The notes under the pieces: generated by a model
Database searches by the model: none
Seen by the model: only the letters and a program-made list of their open reading frames with translations
What the model was told of the DNA's origin: nothing
Assembly: GCA_023428245.1 (NCBI GenBank)
Contig: JAEYYX010000104.1
Span: 1 to 49,772, forward strand
Direction: 5' to 3'
Source: Pseudomonadota bacterium
GTDB taxonomy: Bacteria; Myxococcota_A; Polyangia; Polyangiales; Polyangiaceae
Length of the DNA: 49,772 nucleotides
Translations under genes and position numbers: made by a program
Shown here: piece by piece, positions 25,180 to 33,028 of the stretch
Position numbering within the stretch: position 1 is the stretch's first letter
Layout of the letters: every line of letters starts with the position of its first letter

Positions 25180-26925
25180 ATGGAAAAGAATGTCAGTTTC
25201 ATGCGTTCGCTCTGCATGGGAGCCATCCACGAGGAGCAGCTGCTCCCCTTCCCCAAGATGGCGGACGCTGAACGAGAGACAGTGGAGACGGTGCTCGGCT
25301 CGCTGCGTCAGCTCCTCGAGTCCCACGCGAAAGACTTCCCTGCCTGGGACCGGAGCGGTGAGTTTCCGCCTGAGTTCATCGAGGAGCTCCGGGAGTTCGG
25401 TTTGTTCTCCTTGGTGATTCCCGAGGAGCACGGAGGCCTCGGGCTCCGAAACGCTGCCTACTCGCGCACTCTGCAGGAGATCTCGAAATATGATGCCTCG
25501 ACGGCGGTCACCGTCGGAGCGCACAGCTCGATCGGCATGCGCGGGCTCCTCCTTTTCGGCAATGACGAACAAAAGTCACGCTACCTCCCGAAGCTCGCGA
25601 CCGGCGAAATGATCGCGGCCTTCTGTCTTACAGAGCCCGGCTCCGGCTCGGATGCCGCGAGTATCAAGACGCGCGCCGTGCGGGATGGAGACCACTGGGT
25701 CATCTCCGGGGAAAAGCTCTGGATCACCAACGGGGGCATCGCTGACTTCTTCACGGTCTTCGCCAAGACGAGCGGCCCCGACGAGCGCCGTAAGCTGAGC
25801 GCTTTCATTGTCACCCGCGACATGGCGGGAGTCAGCATCGGACCTCACGAAGACAAGATGGGTCTCCGGGCGAGCTCGACCACCACCGTGATGTTCGATC
25901 AGGTGCGAGTCCCAGCCGAAAATCTACTCGGTGAAGAAGGCAAGGGCTTCAAGGTCGCAATGGGCATCCTGAACAGCGGCCGCACCGGTCTGGGCGGAGG
26001 AGCCGTCGGCGGAATGAAGCGGCTCATCGAACTCGCCACGGTACAAGCTCAAAGCCGCGTCCAGTTCGACAAGAAGATCAGCGAGTTCGGACTCATCAAG
26101 AAGAAGATCGGTGACATGGTGGTGAGCTGCTACGCCGCCGAATCCGCCGTTTCGATGGTCGCCGGGCTCGTCGACGGAGGAGTGACCGACTACGCGATTG
26201 AAGCAGCCATCAGTAAGGTGTTCGCATCCGAAGCGCTGTGGGCGGCGGCGGACGAAGCGCTCCAGGTCGCGGGCGGCAACGGCTTCATGCGCGAGTTCCC
26301 CTACGAGCAGATCGTGCGCGACACCCGCATCAACCGCATCTTCGAAGGCACGAACGACATCCTTAGGTTGTTCATCGCCCTGAACGCAATGGACGACGTC
26401 GGCCAGAACCTGAAGGAACTTGCGGCGACCCTGAAAGACGTATTCGCTGACCCGATCAAAGGGTTCGGAGTGGTTCGTGACTACGCGCTCCACCGCGCGC
26501 AGCTCGCCACCGGCCTTTCGACACAAGCCGCTAAGAGAACCTTCACGCAGCTCGCACCGGAGCTCAAAGCGGAGCAAGAGATCTTCGAGTGGGGCACGCG
26601 GGAGCTCGCCTCCGCTGCCGACAAGCTGCTCAGGCGGCACGGCAAGAAGATCATCGAGAAACAGCTGGCCACCGCGCGCATGGCGGACATCATGATCCAT
26701 CTCTTCGTGCTCGCCTGCGTACTCAGTCGCGTGACCCGATCCATCTCCGAGAAAGGGGCGGCTGGGGCCGAAAAGGAGATCTCGATTGCCCAGATCTTCG
26801 GCGACCGCGTCGAAGGGATCATTCGCGCGGCGGTCGCAGAGATCGACAAGAACACCGATGAGCAGCTGAAAGCTCTGGCCGATTACGCCTTCGAGAATGA
26901 GCGTTACGTGTGGGATACGCTTTGA
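25180..26925 (+). CDS. Acyl-CoA dehydrogenase with C-terminal extension
   Basis: FAD enzyme for the first oxidation of acyl-CoA. The 581-residue chain has the ordinary ACAD core, with FCLTEPGSGSDA, WITNGGIADFFTVFAKT, LGGGAVGGMKR, the QVAGGNGFMREFPYEQIVRD block and FEGTNDI, whose Glu is the usual catalytic base. A helical extension of about 170 residues follows, as in the very-long-chain ACAD/ACAD9 group. The ATG at 25180 is preceded by AAGGAG (25167-25172) at seven bases. An earlier in-frame ATG at 25024 lies in the tandem repeat and is not supported. The next gene starts in the last codons of this one. Confidence 0.93.
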   Translation: MEKNVSFMRSLCMGAIHEEQLLPFPKMADAERETVETVLGSLRQLLESHAKDFPAWDRSGEFPPEFIEELREFGLFSLVIPEEHGGLGLRNAAYSRTLQEISKYDASTAVTVGAHSSIGMRGLLLFGNDEQKSRYLPKLATGEMIAAFCLTEPGSGSDAASIKTRAVRDGDHWVISGEKLWITNGGIADFFTVFAKTSGPDERRKLSAFIVTRDMAGVSIGPHEDKMGLRASSTTTVMFDQVRVPAENLLGEEGKGFKVAMGILNSGRTGLGGGAVGGMKRLIELATVQAQSRVQFDKKISEFGLIKKKIGDMVVSCYAAESAVSMVAGLVDGGVTDYAIEAAISKVFASEALWAAADEALQVAGGNGFMREFPYEQIVRDTRINRIFEGTNDILRLFIALNAMDDVGQNLKELAATLKDVFADPIKGFGVVRDYALHRAQLATGLSTQAAKRTFTQLAPELKAEQEIFEWGTRELASAADKLLRRHGKKIIEKQLATARMADIMIHLFVLACVLSRVTRSISEKGAAGAEKEISIAQIFGDRVEGIIRAAVAEIDKNTDEQLKALADYAFENERYVWDTL

Positions 26926-27887
26926 ACATCGTCCTACTCGACAGCGAACCCGCCCTTGGGTTCTCTACGACTGCCGAAGGTGAGGATCTCGAGCTCCATG
27001 AGCTCGAGATCCTGGGCCAAGTGACCAAATACCGCCGCACGGCACCAGAGGAAGTGATCGAACGGGCCCGTGACGCGGAGGTGCTCGTGATCAACAAGAT
27101 CCTCCTGACGGAGGCTGAGTTTGCCGAGCTCCCTCGTCTGCGCCTCGTCTGCATCACAGCGACCGGCACCGATAACGTCGATGTGAAAGCCGCAAAAGCC
27201 CGCGGCATCGTCGTCTCGAATGTGCCGGCCTACGGGACAGACTCTACGGCCCAACACGCTATCGCGCTCTTGCTCGAGCTCGTGAGTCAGGTCGGGCTTC
27301 ACGCCGAAGACGTCCGCAAGGGACATTGGAGCCGCGCGCCGAGTTTCGCCTATGCCCTCACGCCCCTCGTGGAGCTCTCCGGCCGAACCCTCGGTATCGT
27401 GGGCTACGGAGCGATCGGCAAGCGAGTCGCCGCCATCGCAGAGGCCTTTGGCATGAGCGTATTGATCCACAGTAGGACGCCCGTCCCGGGCGACCCGCGC
27501 TTCGTCAGCAAAGCGCAACTCCTCGAGCGCTCAGATGTCGTCTCGCTCCATCTCCCTCTCACGGCGGAGACGAAGGCTTTCATCGATGCGAAGGCTCTCG
27601 CTCAGATGAAGCCACGTACCTACTTGATCAACGTGGCGCGGGGCGCCCTCCTCGATGAGCGCGCCGTTCGCGCGGCCCTCGATAGCGGACACCTGGCAGG
27701 CCTCGGCGCCGACGTCCTCTCGCAAGAACCGCCGCCCCCAGATCATCCGCTCATTTCCGCGCCACGGACGATTCTTACACCCCATATCGCCTGGGCCACA
27801 CGCGCGGCCCGTGCGCGCCTGCTCGCGCAGACCGTCCAGAATATTCGAGCATTCCTCGACGATTCGCCCCAGAACGTGGTGGGCTGA
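26922..27887 (+). CDS. D-isomer-specific 2-hydroxyacid dehydrogenase
   Basis: NAD-dependent oxidoreductase of the glycerate/lactate/phosphoglycerate dehydrogenase superfamily, about 321 residues. The Rossmann motif is IVGYGAIGKRVA. Substrate-binding and catalytic elements are TGTDNVD, VARGALLDE with the conserved Arg, the ADVLSQEPPP segment with the Glu, and TPHIAW with the catalytic His. Glycerate/hydroxypyruvate reductase is the best guess. I use the TTG at 26922, which overlaps the acyl-CoA dehydrogenase stop (TTGA); the GTG at 26910 is an alternative. A strong inverted repeat lies in the first 30 codons. Confidence 0.88.
   Translation: MNIVLLDSEPALGFSTTAEGEDLELHELEILGQVTKYRRTAPEEVIERARDAEVLVINKILLTEAEFAELPRLRLVCITATGTDNVDVKAAKARGIVVSNVPAYGTDSTAQHAIALLLELVSQVGLHAEDVRKGHWSRAPSFAYALTPLVELSGRTLGIVGYGAIGKRVAAIAEAFGMSVLIHSRTPVPGDPRFVSKAQLLERSDVVSLHLPLTAETKAFIDAKALAQMKPRTYLINVARGALLDERAVRAALDSGHLAGLGADVLSQEPPPPDHPLISAPRTILTPHIAWATRAARARLLAQTVQNIRAFLDDSPQNVVG
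26983..27013. repeat. Perfect 14-bp inverted repeat with a 3-base loop inside a coding region
   Basis: AGGATCTCGAGCTC (26983-26996) is followed by CAT and its exact reverse complement (27000-27013). It lies about 60 bases after the start of the 2-hydroxyacid dehydrogenase and encodes the mirror-like peptide EDLELHELEIL. As RNA it would form a very stable hairpin. Confidence 0.9.
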
Positions 27888-27939
27888 GTCACCTGCGCCA
27901 GAGCCGGTTTCGGAGGTGCGTGGCGCGGATGTTCAAGGA

Positions 27940-27968
27940 GCGCGGGGATCCGATTGAGATCCCCGCGC
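27940..27968. terminator. Probable bidirectional terminator between convergent genes
   Basis: GCGCGGGGATC (27940-27950) and its perfect complement (27958-27968) flank the loop CGATTGA. The hairpin lies 52 bases after the dehydrogenase stop and 3 bases after the PilZ stop on the other strand. Position and 11-bp stem fit a shared terminator, although no U-tract follows on either strand. Confidence 0.7.
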
Positions 27969-27971
27969 GCT

Positions 27972-28406
27972 TCAGCACTCGAGCGCGGGCCTGAACGAAA
28001 AGAGGTCGGCGGGGGAGAAACGAGCGGCACGACGCCCGGGCCTCGCTCCCACGGGAATGGGGGGACGCTCTTCGATGGCGCGTCGGAGGCGATAGCGATC
28101 ATAGGGACCCAGCGGATCGAAGCACAGGCCCAACATGCGCGTCGCTTCCCCGGGACGGCGTCCATGTAGGACACGCTGCACCGTCGCTGTCGTGTCGAGC
28201 CAACCTCGACGCTCGGGCAGCTCGAAGGACACCAACACCCGTTCCCCGGTGAGCACGGGGTCCGCCGGTCCGACAAGGACGCCGCTCGTCGAGAGGTCCA
28301 GGATACGATCCGCTACCAGACGAAAATCCCGTTCGAGTACCACCTGACACTTGAGTCTGACGACCCGTCGCGAGGCGCGGCTGAAAAATTCGGGCAATTT
28401 TCGCAT
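27972..28406 (-). CDS. PilZ-domain protein (probable c-di-GMP receptor)
   Basis: A 144-residue single-domain protein. Near the N-terminus SRRVVRLKC supplies the RxxxR motif and ILDLSTSGVLV the D/NxSxxG motif, the two parts of the PilZ c-di-GMP site. The VSFELP and LGLCFDPL strands that follow fit the PilZ barrel. The ATG at 28406 has AAGGAG (complement of 28414-28419) seven bases upstream; the longer open frame to 28493 has none. It diverges from the CheW-like gene at 28626, with 219 bases between them that must hold both promoters, though I cannot identify clear boxes. A role in motility or chemosensory output is inferred from that position. Confidence 0.82.
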   Translation of the reverse strand: MRKLPEFFSRASRRVVRLKCQVVLERDFRLVADRILDLSTSGVLVGPADPVLTGERVLVSFELPERRGWLDTTATVQRVLHGRRPGEATRMLGLCFDPLGPYDRYRLRRAIEERPPIPVGARPGRRAARFSPADLFSFRPALEC

Positions 28407-28625
28407 ATTTTCGCTCCTTTCGGAATCCGTCAGCGCGGGCGGCTCACGGGGACCGCTCTCGCCATGATGAGCGAAACCCCTCCCCGCCTCCAAGTTTCTG
28501 ACCGGACAGGGCCCGGAAGCTCCAGATCACGTCCCCGGATCCGTCCCTGTTCGAGGTGAAAGCCCCTTAATGACTCACGTCCCGGGTCCGTACTGTCGCA
28601 TGACGAAGAAGCAAGTGGACCGACG

Positions 28626-29474
28626 ATGGAACAAGTGAGCAGCGCAGCGTCGAACCTACAGGGAGCCCGCCCTTGCACATCCCCAGAGGTCGAGTGGCAC
28701 CCGACAGTGTCCACACCCACGGGCGCCATGCGCCCCGACCCCCAAGTGAGCCCACGCAAGATGAAGACGAATCCGCTCGATCGCCTCGCTCAGACCGTCG
28801 AAGATCTGAGTGCAACCCGCAACGCCCTGCTCGAGTGTAGTGAGCGACTGCAAGACGCTCCCCTGGCAGAGCGCGCGAACCATCTGAGCGTCGTCGTCGA
28901 TGACCTCGCCGAGACGCTCCGTGAAGCGCTCAAGCAGTCTCTCCCCCGCGGGGAAACCCAAGAAGCCCGCTCGCGGGAAGACAACTTTGAAATCCCCGCG
29001 CCGAGCCGTTGTGTCCCGGTGCGCCTCGGAGCCGAGCATTTCGTCTTCAATGACAATCACGTCTCTCAAGCCCTCGTGCTCTCGGAAGAGCAGGCCCAAG
29101 AAGAGATCAGCTTCGCTTGCGGTGCGCCCGTCATCCGCGTCGACGAGAGCCTGCTCCCTCTCATCTACTTGAGCGACGTGCTCGGGGCTCCCCGCAACGA
29201 GCACGCGGGCTCCATGACCATCTTGCCCGTGCACGTCCGCGATCAGACCTATGGGCTCGTCGTCGATGAGGTCGGTGACGCTGTCGACGTGTCCTGCCTG
29301 CCGCCCCCCCGGGTCCTGCGCAGCGTGAAAACCTACGCGGGCGCCTGCCAGCTCCAGAGCGGTGACGTCGCCCTCCTACTCGACCCAGAAGGCGTCGCCA
29401 TCGCGGGCGGCATGGCCGTCGGGCCCAATGCTCCGAGTCAACTTCCCCCGCCCATGCAGGTACCAGCCGAATGA
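28626..29474 (+). CDS. Long CheW-like protein with N-terminal helical extension
   Basis: A 282-residue protein. Residues 1-45 look disordered and 46-110 are predicted helical (LDRLAQTVEDLSATRNALLE). From about 120 a CheW/CheA-P5-type domain follows: RCVPVRLGAEHFVFN, SLLPLIYLSDVLG, YGLVVDEVGDAVDV and a final SGDVALLLDPEGV. Such domains couple chemoreceptors to CheA. The C-terminal part resembles the regulatory domain of CheA more than a short CheW. A later ATG at 28761 is possible. It overlaps the next CheW-like gene by four bases (ATGA), so the two are translationally coupled. No kinase domain is present. Confidence 0.83.
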   Translation: MEQVSSAASNLQGARPCTSPEVEWHPTVSTPTGAMRPDPQVSPRKMKTNPLDRLAQTVEDLSATRNALLECSERLQDAPLAERANHLSVVVDDLAETLREALKQSLPRGETQEARSREDNFEIPAPSRCVPVRLGAEHFVFNDNHVSQALVLSEEQAQEEISFACGAPVIRVDESLLPLIYLSDVLGAPRNEHAGSMTILPVHVRDQTYGLVVDEVGDAVDVSCLPPPRVLRSVKTYAGACQLQSGDVALLLDPEGVAIAGGMAVGPNAPSQLPPPMQVPAE

Positions 29475-29890
29475 CGCGTCTTCTCTCCTTTCGTCTCTCG
29501 AGCCAACTGTGCGCCGTCGACGTCAACGACGTCCTCGAGATCTTGCCGCCCAAGACCCCTCGCTCCGTGCCGAAGGCGCCGAGCGCGTTGCTCGGCCTCT
29601 TGAGCTATCGAGACGCGCCGATTCCGGCCATCGACCCGAAAAGCACGCTCGGACTCCCAGCTGTCGAACCGACCGCCGAAGCCGCGACCCTCGTGCTCAA
29701 GACGTCCGAAGGCCCCCTCGCGCTCGTGGCAGATTCGATCCTGGACGTGCGCGAGGTCGCGACGAGTCGCCTCGCACCGCCGCCTCTTACGATGCCGAAG
29801 CTCGCTCGGAAGCTCATCCAGTTTGTGATCCCGGAAGAGAAAGAGCTCATGTTCGTGCTCCGCCCCGAACAGGTCGCGAACGTCAATTGA
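29471..29890 (+). CDS. Short CheW-like adaptor
   Basis: A 139-residue single CheW domain starting TRLLSFRLSSQLCAVDVNDVLEI. The receptor- and kinase-contact region reads LLGLLSYRDAPIPAID, where classical CheW has a LNLRG-type loop. The conserved Arg is kept but Gly is changed to Asp. GPLALVADSILDVREV supplies the second half of the barrel. The C-terminus ends with the MFVLRPEQV strand. It probably pairs with the long CheW-like protein encoded just upstream. No CheA, CheR or CheB is within the window. Confidence 0.85.
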   Translation: MTRLLSFRLSSQLCAVDVNDVLEILPPKTPRSVPKAPSALLGLLSYRDAPIPAIDPKSTLGLPAVEPTAEAATLVLKTSEGPLALVADSILDVREVATSRLAPPPLTMPKLARKLIQFVIPEEKELMFVLRPEQVANVN

Positions 29891-29908
29891 ATCTGAAGGG
29901 CACGTGCT

Positions 29909-30337
29909 ATGGAGTCTTTTCAGATGACAGGTGGAGGGACGAAGCCACAGCTCGACTCCTCTTTGTACAAGAGGCTCGGAGGCGCCCCTGCGATCCGCTT
30001 GTTCACCACAGCGCTCATCAGTCGCGTCTTCAGCGACCCGGTCCTTGAGGCTTTCTTCTACGGAACGAATCCCATGCCTCTCATCGAAAAGCTCGAAAAG
30101 TTCCTTTCCGTTTTGACAGGTGGACCTGGAAGTTGGCGCGGCCCTTCCCCCCAAGGCGTCGTGGCCGGGTTCGCCGTCACTCCTCAGCATTTCGACCGCC
30201 TGATGTTTTTGGTAGCGGCCGTCGCCGAGGAAATGAACCTCGGCGCCACGGGCGCTCTTCCTGAGTTCGAAGCCTGCCTCGCGGCGCTTGAGCCTTACCT
30301 CGTCAACTCGAGCTTTTGCCCGACCCTTCCGAGCTAA
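29909..30337 (+). CDS. Truncated-globin-like protein lacking the expected haem ligands
   Basis: A 142-residue protein with the outline of a group 1 truncated haemoglobin: SLYKRLGGAPAI at the pre-A helix, FSDPVLEAFF, FLSVLTGGPGSW at the E-F turn, and TPQHFDRLM before the G helix. Aligned by these landmarks, the proximal haem histidine (usually in AHxxLxI) falls at Val85 (GVVAGFAV), and the B10 tyrosine falls at Ile37. Canonical haem binding is therefore unlikely. Non-haem globin sensor domains are known, such as RsbR N-terminal domains, which makes a sensory role reasonable but inferred. The ATG at 29924, with GGAG upstream, is an alternative start. It lies 18 bases after the CheW-like gene. 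Confidence 0.75.
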   Translation: MESFQMTGGGTKPQLDSSLYKRLGGAPAIRLFTTALISRVFSDPVLEAFFYGTNPMPLIEKLEKFLSVLTGGPGSWRGPSPQGVVAGFAVTPQHFDRLMFLVAAVAEEMNLGATGALPEFEACLAALEPYLVNSSFCPTLPS

Positions 30338-30343
30338 ATCGCC

Positions 30344-30589
30344 ATGAAAAAAGATGCCAATCATAAGTCACGTCCCCAGGGCCGCTTGGCCCTGAGTGAA
30401 CTGATCGAGCGGGCGCGCAAGACAGATCTGCTCGCCCTGAACGCCACGGTACGGGCGGGCCAGAAGGACGCGGACCCCGACGCCCTGTTCGCCGTGCTGG
30501 CCGAACTCCAAAGCGAGACGCGGGCCCTGCTCTCTGCGCTCCAAGCGCTCCCCGCCGAAACAGCCGGGGAACTCGAGAGCGTCGCTTAA
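30344..30589 (+). CDS. Small protein resembling the signalling tip of a chemoreceptor
   Basis: Only 81 residues. Residues 20-55 align with the methyl-accepting protein hairpin tip: ERARKTDLLALNATVRAG (22-39) against the family IAxQTNLLALNAAIEAARAG, then LFAVLAEL (48-55) against GFAVVAxEV, with one extra residue in the turn. The invariant Glu after LALNAA is Arg here, and the GRGF arginine is missing. There is no transmembrane segment, HAMP or sensor domain. Flanking sequence would form two short antiparallel helices. It starts 6 bases after the globin-like gene. I infer that it binds the CheW-like proteins from the same transcription unit. If the similarity is chance, it is a small helical protein of unknown role. 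Confidence 0.65.
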   Translation: MKKDANHKSRPQGRLALSELIERARKTDLLALNATVRAGQKDADPDALFAVLAELQSETRALLSALQALPAETAGELESVA

Positions 30590-30646
30590 AGAACTCACCC
30601 TCGCGCTTTCCAAGGCGCCCGCCCCGGGTCATATTGAAGCTGCCGA

Positions 30647-31579
30647 ATGGCTCAGGTGCGACAAGTCGACTGGCCCCTCATCGAAGGGGCGCTCGCCGTC
30701 CGACCGACGACCCAACAAGCAACCGCCGGTCGCATCCAAGAGACGCTTCTCGCCGCGCGCCGCCTGCCCCAGGGCGCCCCGCTCCTTGAGTACGGGTGGA
30801 CGGCGGTCGAGACGATCCGTCGCGTCCTCGACCTCGACCGCATCGCCCTTTTTCTCCGGAGCAAGAGCGGCCAGTGGCTTTCGGGTTTGATCGGAACGAA
30901 CGCCCTCGGCGCGCTCGTCGATGAGCGGCATATCCGCCATGTTGTCGACCCAGTCGATGAGGAGCTGTGGGCCGCGCTCGTCGCTGGCGAAAAGGCATTC
31001 GAGGTCTACGACAACGCGCCCCACGTCGCTCATCAAGGAGAACACACTCGCGTCATCGGCCGAGGCTGGTTCGTAAAGACTCCCATCGTAGACAAAGGCG
31101 AACCCGTCGGGCTCTTCTACAACGACGCCGCTCTCAACGGCGCGCCCTTCGACGTCGAGAAACAAGAACTGCTCGCGACCTTCGCCGCACTCTTGTCGCC
31201 CGGGCTCCGCACCGCTCGTGATCGCGCCTCCCCTCTTCCGAATCCGGCGCTCTCGCCAGAGATCGCTGATTGCCTTGAGCTTCTCGGAGCGAACCCTGGA
31301 GCCTCCCTGGAAGACCTCGCGAAGCGCCTCGGCATCTCGGCTGTGCGTTTGAGCCGCACCTTTCAGCGGGAAGTCGGAAAGAAACTCCAGGAGTATCGCA
31401 CGGAGCAACGCCTCGAGCGTTTCTTCGCGCTCGTCGACTCTGCGGAGCAACGAGGACAACCCCTGTCCCTCATGGACCTCGCTCTCGCGGCGGGCTTCGG
31501 GTCCTACTCCCAGTTCCACCGCGTCTTTTCGGCTCGCTTCGGCCGCTCGCCGAAACTCTATCTCACCCCTGAAAAATAG
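30647..31579 (+). CDS. GAF-domain AraC-family transcription regulator
   Basis: A 310-residue cytoplasmic regulator. Residues about 50-185 look like a GAF sensor (LLEYGWTAVETIRRVLDLDRIALFL, then GWFVKTPIVDKGEPVGLFYNDA). Residues 205-305 hold the double helix-turn-helix of AraC/XylS proteins: SLEDLAKRLGISAVRLSRTFQREVG for the first and the signature GFGSYSQFHRVFSARFGRSP for the second. The ligand is unknown. It begins 57 bases after the chemoreceptor-tip-like gene on the same strand, so it may be part of the same unit or control it. Confidence 0.87.
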   Translation: MAQVRQVDWPLIEGALAVRPTTQQATAGRIQETLLAARRLPQGAPLLEYGWTAVETIRRVLDLDRIALFLRSKSGQWLSGLIGTNALGALVDERHIRHVVDPVDEELWAALVAGEKAFEVYDNAPHVAHQGEHTRVIGRGWFVKTPIVDKGEPVGLFYNDAALNGAPFDVEKQELLATFAALLSPGLRTARDRASPLPNPALSPEIADCLELLGANPGASLEDLAKRLGISAVRLSRTFQREVGKKLQEYRTEQRLERFFALVDSAEQRGQPLSLMDLALAAGFGSYSQFHRVFSARFGRSPKLYLTPEK

Positions 31580-31705
31580 CGCGTTCTTCGCTCGCTCGGC
31601 CGCACCCTGACCGCGCGCCCCGATTGTCCCTGGAGCGTGCAGAGACGCGAAGCGGGACGCAAGAGATGCGAAGAGGAACCGGGAAGTCCCCGCTATCCGG
31701 TCGCT

Positions 31706-32959
31706 ATGTTTCGCGCGTCGCAGCTCCTTCGCTCGCTCCCTATCCTCGTCCTGGGTCTCGGCACCGGGCTCGCTTGTTCCTCCGGACCCGACCAGTCGAT
31801 CGGAGGCACAGGCGGCGCCGCTTCGGGAGGCCTGGCGAGCGGTGGGGCCCCCGGGAGCGGGGGTGTGCCGGCAGGAGGTTCGGACGGAAGCGGAGGCAGC
31901 TCGAGCGGGGCAGGACCGAGCTCAGGAGGAGAGGCCGCGGGCGGTAGTTCTGCTGGAGGAACGAGCGCGGGCGGCTCGAGCAGCGGCGGCGACGGAAGCG
32001 GAGGCAACGGAAGCGGCGGGGCCGCCCCGGAAGGTACGTTCCGCGTCCAAGGAACGAGGCTCCTCGACCGGTGCGGCGAAGAGGTAGTGCTCCGAGGCGT
32101 CAATGAGATGATCATTTGGTCGACCGGCAAGGATGGCGATCCTGAATTCGGAGAAATCGCGAAAACTGGAGCGAACGTCGTGCGCATCGTCTGGAACGAA
32201 GAGGGCACCGCAGGCGAGCTCGACACGGCGATCGCCAATGCCCTCGCTGAGCACCTCATCCCCATGGTCGAACACCATAGCGCTACGGGCGATCTCTCGA
32301 AGCTGCCCGAGGTCGTGGACTACTGGGTGAATCCCGAGATCCTCGCCGTCTTGAAGAAATACGAAGCCGATTTGCTCTTGAACATCGCCAACGAGGCGGG
32401 CGATGGAAATGTGACAGCTGCCCAGTTCCAAGCAGCCTATGAGCCCGCCATTACCCGCTTGCGTGACGCAGGGCTTATCCTGCCTCTCATCTTGGACGCG
32501 CCCTCCTGGGGTCAGAACATCAACGTCTTGCAAGCTTCTTGGGAAGCTCTCGTCGCCCACGACCCAGAGTCCAACCTCCTCTTCAGCGTGCACATGTGGT
32601 GGAACGACCCCGAAGGCACCCGCGTCAAGACGGAGCTCGCCGAGTCGGTCGCCGCCGGTATGCCTCTCATCGTGGGCGAGTTCGCTCACCATGCCGTGAG
32701 TCAATGCTCAGCGGAGCCCTTCGCCTATGGGGTCTTGCTTGAAGAAGCAGAAAAGGCCGGGATTGGTTGGCTCGCTTGGTCCTGGGGCGCTGTGCCGAAC
32801 AACGACTGCAAAGAGGATGGTCCCTTCGACATGGCCGAGGGAGGCGTCTACGGCAGCTGGACGGGCGCCTGGGCGGAAGAGGTCCTTGTGACACATCCAG
32901 CGAGCATCAAGAACACCTCGGTCCGTCCGGCCTCCATCGTGGCCGGCACCTGCAACTGA
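31706..32959 (+). CDS. Glycoside hydrolase family 5-like lipoprotein (mannanase/cellulase type)
   Basis: A 417-residue lipoprotein. The signal peptide MFRASQLLRSLPILVLGLGTGLAC ends in a lipobox and is followed by a linker of about 85 residues made almost wholly of Gly, Ser and Ala. The TIM-barrel part starts FRVQGTRLLDRCGEEVVLRGVN, typical of GH5. NIANEAG supplies the acid/base Glu230 and IVGEFAHH the nucleophile Glu325. WLAWSWG near the end fits the substrate-binding Trp region. The overall look is closest to endo-beta-mannanase. The cell surface or periplasm is the likely location. The ATG at 31706 is used because upstream in-frame residues would precede the signal peptide. Confidence 0.87.
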   Translation: MFRASQLLRSLPILVLGLGTGLACSSGPDQSIGGTGGAASGGLASGGAPGSGGVPAGGSDGSGGSSSGAGPSSGGEAAGGSSAGGTSAGGSSSGGDGSGGNGSGGAAPEGTFRVQGTRLLDRCGEEVVLRGVNEMIIWSTGKDGDPEFGEIAKTGANVVRIVWNEEGTAGELDTAIANALAEHLIPMVEHHSATGDLSKLPEVVDYWVNPEILAVLKKYEADLLLNIANEAGDGNVTAAQFQAAYEPAITRLRDAGLILPLILDAPSWGQNINVLQASWEALVAHDPESNLLFSVHMWWNDPEGTRVKTELAESVAAGMPLIVGEFAHHAVSQCSAEPFAYGVLLEEAEKAGIGWLAWSWGAVPNNDCKEDGPFDMAEGGVYGSWTGAWAEEVLVTHPASIKNTSVRPASIVAGTCN

Positions 32960-33028
32960 GTTCCCCTCGGGGCACGCAGCACATGGCACGGGAAGTGCAC
33001 CCCTTTGGGGATTTCCCTCGTGTCCTTC

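Noticed and set aside
31780..32035. DNA-level tandem repeat or minisatellite in the GH5 gene
   Set aside because: The pattern is a protein-coding Gly/Ser linker with varied codons; no exact repeat unit stands out.
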